Positions 20,942-28,157 of a stretch of DNA of 28,157 nt are shown here, in pieces; position 1 is the first letter of the stretch, and the number at the start of each line of letters is the position of its first letter. This DNA comes from Pleurotus djamor (taxonomy: Eukaryota > Basidiomycota > Agaricomycetes > Agaricales > Pleurotaceae). The notes beneath the pieces are model-generated. The model did not search any database. It was not told the origin of the DNA and saw only the letters and a program-made list of their open reading frames with translations. The position numbers were made by a program, and so were the translations under genes. The stretch spans positions 1-28,157 of the forward strand of contig JAPEVF010000598.1 in assembly GCA_029747585.1 (NCBI GenBank), read 5' to 3'.

Positions 20942-20998
20942 GTAAGTACGCTTCGATTGTCATTTTCGGAATTCATGCAAACTAATCGAATCTCGCAG
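20942..20998 (+). other. Probable 3' UTR intron of gene A
   Basis: GTAAGTACG donor, ACTAATC branch site and CTCGCAG acceptor, 57 nt, starting 7 nt after the stop codon. Seen from signals only. Confidence 0.5.
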
Positions 20999-21057
20999 AC
21001 GATCCATATATGACATTATGTGGATAGGCACATAGATTGTAACGAAGTTTTAGCACT

Positions 21058-21063
21058 AATAAA
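21058..21063 (+). terminator. AATAAA polyadenylation-like signal of gene A
   Basis: The hexamer lies about 120 nt after the stop of gene A and 50 bp before the 3' end of the convergent gene B. Confidence 0.4.
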
Positions 21064-21113
21064 ACCTGGTCAACCTCATGTCATGGAAGGACAGTCATAT
21101 TCAACGACATACT

Positions 21114-21428
21114 TTACAAAATACCGGCCAAAGCCGTGCAGCAAGTATAACATTCCGACCCATCAGTAGGTGGCTTCAAATATGTTCCCTTTCCACTGCA
21201 TACATGATCCTTCGGGAAACACGCAGCTTGACAGGCCTCGGGAGGGGGAGGCGGCGTAGCGGTACAGCACATGAAGCATCCCGACGCGTTGGCGGGAGGT
21301 ACCAAGACACCTGAGCTACAGACGTGATCTGGAGGGAAGCATCCGAGCTGGCATGCGATGACCGAGGCGTTTGACGTCGCGGCCAAGCTCAGAGAAAGGA
21401 CAGCGCCGAGAAGGATTTTGGTGAACAT
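21114..21428 (-). CDS. Secreted double-repeat CxxCC protein B
   Basis: Paralogue of gene A, 104 aa, one coding exon. Signal peptide about 1-22 (MFTKILLGAVLSLSLAATSN). The repeats are CQLGCFPPDHVC...CFMCC (x13 middle spacing) and CQAACFPKDHVC...CYTCC (x15), linked by a Pro run (TATPPPPPEA). The start at 21428 is chosen because it begins the signal peptide. The frame stays open upstream, but a probable 5' UTR intron (21487..21443, GTGAGT...TGTAG, 45 nt) removes that part. Its first repeat is the most divergent of the family (PPDHV, and N/A residues in place of DGG). Function unknown. Confidence 0.82.
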   Translation of the reverse strand: MFTKILLGAVLSLSLAATSNASVIACQLGCFPPDHVCSSGVLVPPANASGCFMCCTATPPPPPEACQAACFPKDHVCSGKGTYLKPPTDGSECYTCCTALAGIL

Positions 21429-22177
21429 TGATCTGTGGGGTGCTACATTCGATGAAGTCGATGGTTCCAGGAAGAACGCAGACTCACCAAACGTGCGATA
21501 GGTTAGAAACTCTGAGGTTCTAGAATACGGCAGCGTTAGAAGAGCGGTCAGAATCATGGGATAGAGGGGGATAGCTCACAAACTGCGAAATGGGCGGTTT
21601 CAGCGCTGTCCAAGAAAACCAGCCTGCCCATTTTAATGTCCTTGGACGAACATCAGGGCTAGATTGACAACCGAATTCACCAAGGGACCAGACCATCGCC
21701 TCTGATCCATACGGTGTAACAGGTGTAATCCCGCCAACGGGTTCACACAAGTGACGTCAGGTGTGCAGCGCCGGCAGCCTTCCAAGAGGTCACACCTACC
21801 TGCAGGCCGCCGCCACTCCAGGCACAACCTGGGGAGATGCCAGATGACAATCACCTTTACGACAATCTGCCGAATAGTCATCGAATTCAGATCATTTCTA
21901 GCATCTATCGGGGAGTGATACCCACCTGAATACAGTTTTTGACGTACGCTGTTAACGCATCGGAGGATAGACGGCTGCTTGGCGACTGATTATGAGCTGG
22001 AGGGAGGGAAAATCCGTTCCCGCGGCACCCCTGCCATGAAGGAGAAACTCATAAAAGAGGCTAAATGGTGGTGGGCGTAGCCTGAACGTGTAAACGCCTA
22101 TAGTTCGTGGTGAGTGGCTGTCAAATGGGAAATAAGATGGTATCCTCACCCGAGCCGCCCATGATATTTAGCGCATC
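21429..22177. promoter_or_regulatory. Shared divergent promoter region of CxxCC genes B (-) and C (+)
   Basis: No gene is recognised. For gene C a CATAAAAGAGG element lies at 22050..22060 and a probable 5' UTR intron at 22110..22171 (GTGAGT...ATTTAG, 62 nt), leaving 6 nt before the ATG. For gene B a minus-strand ATTAAAATG TATA-like stretch lies near 21635. Confidence 0.45.
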
Positions 22178-22496
22178 ATGTTAACCACGTTCATTATCGC
22201 CGCCGCGCTCACCGCACTCTGCGCAGCCTCGCCAACGAGTCCCTACTCGCCACTGCCTCCCCCCACTTGGCTGCCTACGAGCTTGCTACCCCAAAGAACA
22301 CGTTTGTGGCGAAGGGCAACTTCTGTACCCTCCTTCGAACGGCGGCGACTGCTTCCAGTGCTGTTTCGTGCCACCGCCAAGCGTGGTGTGCGACAAAGCT
22401 TGCTACCCGAAATTCCATATCTGTGGGCCGGACCGGTACCTGAGACCACCTGGCGGCGACGGGGATTGCTACATGTGTTGCTTGCTATCCTACTAG
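22178..22496 (+). pseudogene. Secreted double-repeat CxxCC protein C, frameshifted as given
   Basis: Third member of the family. The ATG at 22178 opens a good signal peptide (MLTTFIIAAALTALCAA), but the cysteine repeats lie in the next frame. They read CLRACYPKEHVC...CFQCC and CDKACYPKFHIC...CYMCC, and end at TAG 22494..22496. The switch falls at the run of six C at 22259..22264; a run of five would give one 105-aa protein of the same layout as genes A and B. The repeats show no stop or lost cysteine, which favours a sequencing error or a very recent mutation over an old pseudogene. Confidence 0.75.
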
Positions 22497-22709
22497 ATGG
22501 TGCGCTGCTTGATGGGTTGAAGGTCGCCCCGGGTTGAGGGCAAAATCTACGAGCAGAAAACGAGGAAGCAAAAGAGTGTTTGGGGATTCAAAAAGAACAA
22601 GATAGCACATATGAACGAAAGCATGCTCCGAGCAGGATAAAGCACTAAAATAACAAGTAAGATATGCGAAGAAACGTGGAAGAAAGTAAGAAAACGTCTT
22701 TGATCCCCG

Positions 22710-23693
22710 CTAGCTCTCCTTGTCCAGCGGTCGACTCCCATTGCTACGTCTGTAGCCCCCTTGAACAATTTTAGCCGCCGGTATCAACGGCGGCGGAGCG
22801 TCCCCTTGACCCATCGAAGCTGTCGACGCCCTTGCAGACGAGCCTGACGACGTGGAACCCATCGACGACCAGAACGAGTCGTACGTCAAGGAAGCTGACG
22901 ACAATCGGAGTGTGTCGGAGGTCTTGCTGCCCGCTGACGACAGCGTTGCTGATCGGTAATAAAGAGATGAAGATGAAGGGACAGGGTTGTTCAACGGAGG
23001 AGACGGCCATGGAGCCGGATACGGATTCGAGGGATGCGTAATGATTTCCGTAGGCTGGGGACGTAAACGCTGTGGCTTCGCTGCAACTTGCCTAACAGCC
23101 GGGTCCGAAGGAGCAGGTGTGGCGCGAGTCGAAGGCATGGCAAAAGTAGAAAAGCGAGCCTCGCTGGTCTGAGTCGTAGAAACAGTCGGCAAAGATTCAT
23201 CAACATCAACCTCCCTCGTGTCATCGTTCCGCGATGAAGATATGGTAAAGCTTGTAGAACCAAGTTTGAACGACATGGCTGATTGATCGGACGCTGGAGT
23301 AGAAGCCGAAGTTGGCGCTGTAGCCACCACGGAAGCAGACGTAGTCTGGGGTTTGGTTCCGTTCATCTGTGAATGTCGGAAATACAGATTCTCGACTTCG
23401 TTCAGACTTTGTTTTTGCTGAAATCTCAAAGCACAAAAAGCAACGCGTATGAGCACAAGCTTTCTAGGGCATATCCAAGCTAGCACTCACCCATCCATGC
23501 TCAATCTTGAGCTTCGCATACTGGAGCCGAAGCTGCAGCTGACAAGAAAGCTACGAGAAAAGCATCAGAGATACTTAAATTTATACACAAAACCTGAGCC
23601 ACGCACATGGTTTGCCTTTGCCCTTTCAATAGTAAGCTTCCGCCTTTGTTCAGCGTCCAAGTTTTGAGCTGCAGGCGACGCCGTCGCCACCAT
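22710..23693 (-). CDS. Ser/Pro-rich protein with a Whi5/Nrm1-like N-terminal motif
   Basis: Exons 23693..23607, 23550..23491 and 23417..22710 give 284 aa. Residues about 11-60 form a charged helical region, including LQLRLQYAKLKIEHGWQ and QSLNEVENLYFRH. The pattern L-x-RLQxAxxK recalls the short GTB motif of Whi5/Nrm1 cell-cycle transcriptional repressors, but the match is brief and uncertain. The rest is low-complexity, rich in Ser, Thr, Pro and Ala, probably disordered, ending RRSNGSRPLDKES. No signal peptide or membrane segment. Splice borders are canonical (CAT|GTGCGT...GTAG, TGG|GTGAGT...TTCAG). Divergent from the HAAO gene; convergent with gene C. Confidence 0.7.
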
Positions 23694-24113
23694 CATTTAC
23701 GAGATGGATCCAAAGCGTAAAGCGGGGCCAGACGTCGTGTGGGTGGCGTCCGTGCGTCTGTGCGCCGAAACTAGACGTAGAAGAGCAGCCAAGAGGACAA
23801 TGTCCAGGGCAGCGGCGAAAGCGTTGATGTTAATGCTGGGTGGCGTCGATGGCAGAGAATGAAAGAAGATGGGCACGTCGTGGTTGAAATTTGAACCTTG
23901 GATTGATTTGCTCAGACACGAAAAGCGCACGTGATGTGAACCTTGCATGTGATCCCCCTGTGCCCCTGATTATCAAGGATGAGAAATCGGCGCTCGGGAA
24001 TCGGGTGTTTTGTCTCCATGAAGACCCAGATGGCGGAAAACTTTCTCTGAAGCCTCATAAATACGTGATTGCGTCAGCCTGGAGATGGTAATCCGATACC
24101 ACTACCACCCGCT
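23694..24113. promoter_or_regulatory. Divergent promoter between the Whi5-like gene and HAAO
   Basis: About 420 bp without a supported gene. A TATA-like CATAAATA at 24056..24063 lies about 50 bp before the HAAO start. Confidence 0.4.
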
Positions 24114-24830
24114 ATGTCCCTTCTTCCCCCGCTGAATCTCCCGCTATGGCTCAAGCAGAACAAACACCTACTGAAACCGCCGGTGAACAATTTCTGCTTA
24201 CACAGGGGTGGAGACTTCGTGGCGATGGCAGTTGGCGGGCCAAATGAAAGGAGCGATTATCATATCAATGAGACCGAGGTCAGCAGGGTCCNTTTTTATC
24301 TGCGTCATACCTTGCTAACGGTAGGGTACTCCGGATCTAGGAGTGGTTCTACCAGTACAAGGGTGGTATGCTCCTGCGCGTTGTCGACGATGGGAAGTTT
24401 AGGGATATAAGAATAGAAGAGGGCGAGATGTTTCTCCTTCCAGGTGACGGTGATTTGCTCCCGCGTTGTGTTGAGTCTCATCGTCTGTTCGCCACAGCGA
24501 ATGTCCCCCATAACCCCGTTCGTTTTGCTAATACTGTGGGCATTGTCGTTGAGCGGGTGCGACCAGAAGATGCTATAGGTACGCATCCAACCTTCAACCC
24601 GCAGAAATTTGTGTTCATTTGTGTCAGATCGCCTGCGATGGTACTGTCAATCACAAGTCCACGCCCAACCCACGATCATCCATGAAGAGTCGTTCCATGT
24701 TACTGATCTGGGGACACAGTTGGCGCCGTTGATAAGAAAGTGGATGCAGCGGAGGGATCTCAGGACGTGTTGGAAGTGTGGTCAGGTTGCGGACGAGCAG
24801 TACGCACCGTCCGCAAGATGTAGAGGGTAA
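24114..24830 (+). CDS. BNA1: 3-hydroxyanthranilate 3,4-dioxygenase
   Basis: A cytosolic Fe(II) enzyme of the kynurenine pathway. It opens the ring of 3-hydroxyanthranilate, whose product cyclises to quinolinate for de novo NAD synthesis. Exons 24114..24278, 24341..24443, 24498..24578 and 24628..24830 give 183 aa, a normal length. Family blocks: [25 protein letters not shown] (the His and the Glu of EEW are metal ligands), [31 protein letters not shown] (second ligand His), DRLRWYC, and [14 protein letters not shown]. The C-terminus has one CxxC (CWKC) and a later lone Cys, where some bacterial enzymes have two pairs that bind a second iron. The start is followed by [20 protein letters not shown], which looks family-like. 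An N at 24292 lies inside intron 1 and does not affect the frame. Confidence 0.93.
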
Positions 24831-25527
24831 TCTGTGTCGCTAATTCCCTGGTATTCTCCGTGATCACTCTTTTCGTGTTGCTTTCATTCGATGTATGTAA
24901 GGCGGTCTCAAGCTCTTAGGGGTGACTGGTAGCGAGGAAACCGCTGCAGGTTTGAACCGTTACCACGATCATGAATGAACAAGCGCTTCCTCCCCTTTAC
25001 TTCCAAGAAGCTCAAGAAGCTTGAAAGCTTTCAATGCCCTCGTTGTAATCATCTTCCTCCAACCCGTCCAATCGTTTGAGCGGCGGTTTCGGTAATCTTA
25101 GCGGACTCGTTGGAAGTTCCCCCCTTTGATTCCTGAGCGCTGAGCTCTAATCCGTTTGAACGAAGTGTCTTCCTCGGTCCGGGGAGTGAATTTATCGTTT
25201 AATCCGAATTGAAGTATCAGAATGGCGAAGCAGGAAGCACGAACGTTGAATGCTGAACCCCGGCATCGATCTCAGGAGTTCAAACATGGATTTCAAGGGG
25301 AGCAGCACTTATTGAAGTCGAAGTCACACTACTTTATCTGCTAGTCCATCCCACAAACCCGCAACACATGGCTACGACGGTGATAAAACGAACGTAGCAT
25401 ACAAAGTAAGTCGACTTTTTTTCGTACACTGGTACCATACGGAAACGCGCAAACGCCAGAGCAATCCCCCGAACAAAGCAACCTAAATCTTGAACCAATC
25501 ATCAATGCGTGAATATTCATGTCCGCT
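24831..25527. other. Intergenic region, no gene seen
   Basis: About 700 bp between convergent genes. There is no supported frame, TATA box or RNA gene. A short AAGAAGCTCAAGAAGCTTGA direct repeat lies near 25007. Confidence 0.5.
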
Positions 25528-26096
25528 TCAAGGACAAGAATTCACCAAGGGAGGCGCAGGTATACACGCGCCACCCATACCAACGGCACCAGCTCGTTGA
25601 TTCCCAAAAGTCCAAACATTCCGGATGGCAGCGCACATATTGTAGTTGCGGCCAGTGATCAGACCAATGAAGGCGTTCTACACATGACAATTCGGTGGTC
25701 AGTAACAGTCACCATAATAGACGTAGGGAGAGTAGGACTCGGTTGGACGTACTCGGCATTCAGATTGGGTAGGAGCCCACTGGATGTTGCAACGTCCATC
25801 ATTAGCAGAGATAAACTGGAACGACCCAATGGTGAGCGTCTTGATATGACTTTGGCAGGGTGCGTTCATGATGCGAGTGCATAATTCATCTGTCGGGAAA
25901 ACGTTCAGGACTTCTGATTATTAAAAGGGGAAATAAGAAACTTACTGAGCTCGCCATCGGAAATGATGGGGGAGAAGCACTGGCAAGCACCACAACCATG
26001 GTGAGAGGTGACAGAGTCGAATCTCGACCAGATACCGAACACCGTGCTAGGTAGTAAGGACAAGAGGATTCCGATAACGAGGGCAAAATTCTTCAT
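25528..26096 (-). CDS. Small secreted 10-cysteine protein, copy 2
   Basis: Paralogue of 11730..12279, in the opposite orientation about 13.3 kb away. Exons 26096..25946, 25889..25753 and 25677..25528 give 145 aa; exons 2 and 3 match copy 1 in length and exon 1 is one codon longer. Signal peptide about 1-21 (MKNFALVIGILLSLLPSTVFG). The mature part is close to copy 1 in all ten cysteines and in blocks such as SHHGCGACQC, QFISANDGRCNIQWAP, FGNQRAGAVGMGGACIPAPP and the terminal SCP. The start at 26096 is chosen because it begins the signal peptide and matches copy 1, although the frame continues 12 codons upstream. Function unknown. Confidence 0.85.
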
Positions 26097-26104
26097 TGTT
26101 TTCG

Positions 26105-26196
26105 TAGAGAAGAGATCGACGACTGATGTCAAGCGAGCTGCGAGATAGAGTAGAGAAGAGATCGACGACTGATGTCAAGCGAGCTGCGAGATAGAG
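26105..26196. repeat. Perfect 46-bp tandem direct repeat in the 5' leader
   Basis: Units 26105..26150 and 26151..26196 are identical, with no spacer. They lie between the TATA box and the ATG of the minus-strand secreted protein, and copy 1 of the gene lacks the duplication. Confidence 0.9.
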
Positions 26197-26247
26197 AAAG
26201 AAGCCTACTGGGAAACTTTCTGAAGGAAAAAAACCAGCCATTTCTGC

Positions 26248-26339
26248 GTTTTTATACACAGATGCTAGGGTACTTCGGTGACGCTCTCCCAGTGAAACGC
26301 CCAAAGATCCAACGGCTAAGAAAGGTGAGCGAACTTGGC
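26248..26339 (-). promoter_or_regulatory. Conserved promoter module of 10-Cys secreted protein gene 2
   Basis: Read on the minus strand, the same four elements as in 11535..11626 occur in order: GCCAAGTTCGCTC, GGGCGTTTCACT, GCGTCACCGAAGTACCCTAG and TGTATAAAAAC (TATA at 26256..26249). Confidence 0.65.
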
Positions 26340-26640
26340 GCCTTGGCTTTGGGTTATGGACGCGAGTGGAGGCGCGCCCAGCTCATTTGGTCGCGTGAAC
26401 GCGATAGCAGGTGCATCCAGAGCGGTTGGCGTCCCAAGAGACAAGAATGAGGGCCAAACGCGGTACTCGGTCACTTCGGTAAAAGCCTAGGGACTGGGTA
26501 GGAGCTTTCAGGAGCGACACAGTTGTCAGCATTCCATTTCTGGCAATGGACACGCGGTCCAGGCCCTCGTCTTGCCTTCCGCCACGCCGATCAGGCTGGA
26601 AACCAACCTAGGTATGTGAGCGGAGGGCTTTACTGGAAAA

Positions 26641-28157
26641 ATGAATGAAGAACAACTTACACAATGCTTCCCACTAGATTCTCTACCTCCTGGAATGCTT
26701 TCTGAGCTCCCGGTCGAACTAGTTGAGGCGGTCATTGCGTCCTTGGATTGGAGGGATGTGCTGCGAATACGCAAGGTAAGGGACACTGTGTCTGCGAATT
26801 GCGCTGATGAGGACATATGATACTAGACTTGCAAGGCTCTTCGCGATGCGACCAAGTCTTTGACCGTGTGGCGGAGCATGTTTTTTCAGCTTTCCGATTC
26901 TTATACGGTCCCGATCTGTTTGCCAAAGCCTATGGCCGCGTATGACCCCCAGGAGCTTGAGAACTTTGTCCTAAGATGGTACAAGAAAGAATTCATCTGG
27001 GATCCTGCCATCCCCGCCAGGGACCCTTCAATCCGAGTTGTTCGATATGCAGCGTTTTCCCACTTCATGCTTGTCGAAGGAGGTCGTTGGGTCCTTACAT
27101 CTGACAGGAATGACGAGTGCTCTATTTGCGCGCATTTGTTGGACTCAAGCACTTCGCATTCGGCTGCGCTTATCCCGCCAAAATCAGACGGTTCTCGTGT
27201 CTCCGCCATCCACTCTTATGTGGACCACAATTCATCCACGCTGTCGTTTGATCTTGCCGTAACATTTAATTGCAGTTGAGTGATCACCACTTATTTTTCT
27301 GCGGTGAAACGGAAGTTCATTTACTAGATCACTCCGAGTCAGACTTTCTTGGCAGAAGAGCTGAGTTCTGGCGCGTTACCGAAGATGTTGACAAATGCCA
27401 ACTTTCGGCATCGCCTATTACGGCAATCTCTACCTCGTTACGGACGTACGGTATTGTCATCTACGGAGTCTCGCTCTTCGGGCCGTGGTACGCCCACTTC
27501 CTGGGGATGAAATTGATCGAAGTATTTGATTGGACACAGTCTTCCGAATCTCACCATCGTAAGGCTGTCATAAAGCTTCCAAAATCTTTTGAAGCGGTCT
27601 GTCTTGTTTCTTTGCTAGTTTAGGCTTCCTCTCAATGCACCCATNCCCCAGTATCATCTTGCCCTATTGCCGGGCATTCATCCCAAGGTGATGGCGAGAG
27701 GCACACGAAAGATCAGTGTATTCTCCATACCTGATTTCCTCGAACGAGCTTGCGGTAATTCCAATGAGCCACCTCCCTCCGATCCTGTCTTCTCCTGGGA
27801 GTTTCGAGATGAGAAGATGGCTCGTGTCTCAGAGCCAAGTATCCACTCAAACGGCGATGTGTATCTTACCATTGCAACCTCACGAGGGTATCACCTCTTC
27901 CATATGTCTGGGGATTTGATTTCTGTTTCGAAACTGGTGGGCCATGCTTCTGATCATGGGGATAGCGTCGCCTTAGGGACGCACCGAGCCTTCAGAATGA
28001 CCCCTCGCCTGGCCGATGGAGGATGCACCGCTGTTAGTTTCCGCGGTGGTCCCGGCGGCGCCACTACCAAGGAGCATCGTCAACCTGAGAAGGAGTGGGG
28101 CCGCTTTTTTGCCATGGACGAATGGAGTGGAAGGAGTGTAGGCGAGCTCTCCAACGG
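26641..28157 (+). CDS. F-box protein, 3' end beyond the window
   Basis: The exon pair 26641..26775 and 26827 onward is clear (intron GTAAGG...TACTAG, 51 nt). The F-box reads LPVELVEAVIASLDWRDVLRIRK|TCKALRDATKSLTVWRSMFF. The rest matches the layout of Agaricomycete F-box proteins with a long beta-rich C-terminus: VEGGRWVLTS, LSFDLAV, GIVIYGVSLFGPW, HLALLPGIHPKVMARGTRKISVF, and an open frame to the last base. Two joins are unresolved. Near 27275 either an intron (27220..27275) or a frame slip is needed. Near 27540-27650 the frame changes beside an N at 27645. The start is also uncertain: 26611..26675 has good intron signals (GTATGTGAG...CACTAG), which would move the first ATG to 26695. Confidence 0.7.

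Noticed and set aside
24900..24990. tRNA-like GGTTTGAACC stretch near 24950
   Set aside because: No acceptor stem or anticodon arm could be matched around it.
25519..25884. A plus-strand open frame of 121 codons
   Set aside because: It is antisense to the spliced secreted protein gene, whose paralogue confirms the minus-strand reading.

Overview
The window looks like nuclear DNA of a filamentous basidiomycete, probably an Agaricomycete. The genes are broken by many 45-90 nt introns with GT-AG (sometimes GC-AG) borders and CTAAC/CTGAC-like branch sites. The gene content also fits: an expanded Ste14-type methyltransferase, F-box proteins, an ArAE-type transporter and several small secreted Cys-rich proteins. 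No operons, CRISPR arrays, RNA genes or intact transposons were recognised. Exon joins were made by eye, by keeping frame and by comparing paralogues inside the window.

Left third (1-11,500). An isoprenylcysteine methyltransferase is followed by two tandem, co-oriented copies of a secreted M43 metalloprotease, 287 aa each, with every one of six exons identical in length. Each protease gene is followed by about 2 kb of related but decayed sequence, so the duplicated unit is roughly 3.0-3.5 kb. A weaker third piece lies near 8.6-9.1 kb. From 7.7 to 11.4 kb I see only fragments, coding-like scraps and a short AACGTTC-rich repeat.

Middle (11,500-19,740). A 10-cysteine secreted protein gene (+) is followed by a very short protein made almost only of the AreA-associated GATA_AreA (DUF1752) domain. 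Two minus-strand genes come next: a 522-aa F-box protein and a 19-exon, about 1,201-aa membrane transporter of the aromatic acid exporter/fusaric-acid-resistance type. The transporter has a His-rich linker and a 22-nt exon.

Right third (20,500-28,157). Three neighbouring genes encode small secreted proteins, each carrying two copies of a six-cysteine repeat ending in CxxCC. One is frameshifted at a C6 run. Then come a Ser/Pro-rich protein with a short Whi5/Nrm1-like motif (-), 3-hydroxyanthranilate 3,4-dioxygenase (+, NAD synthesis), a second copy of the 10-cysteine secreted protein in the opposite orientation about 14 kb from the first (-), and the 5' part of another F-box gene running off the window (+).

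Theme. Seven of the 14 recognised genes encode predicted secreted proteins in three young paralogous families, and the duplications carry their promoters with them. The most novel-looking items are the CxxCC double-repeat family and the 10-cysteine family with its strongly conserved promoter module. The four N bases all abut homopolymer runs, so some reading-frame breaks may be sequence errors rather than real mutations.
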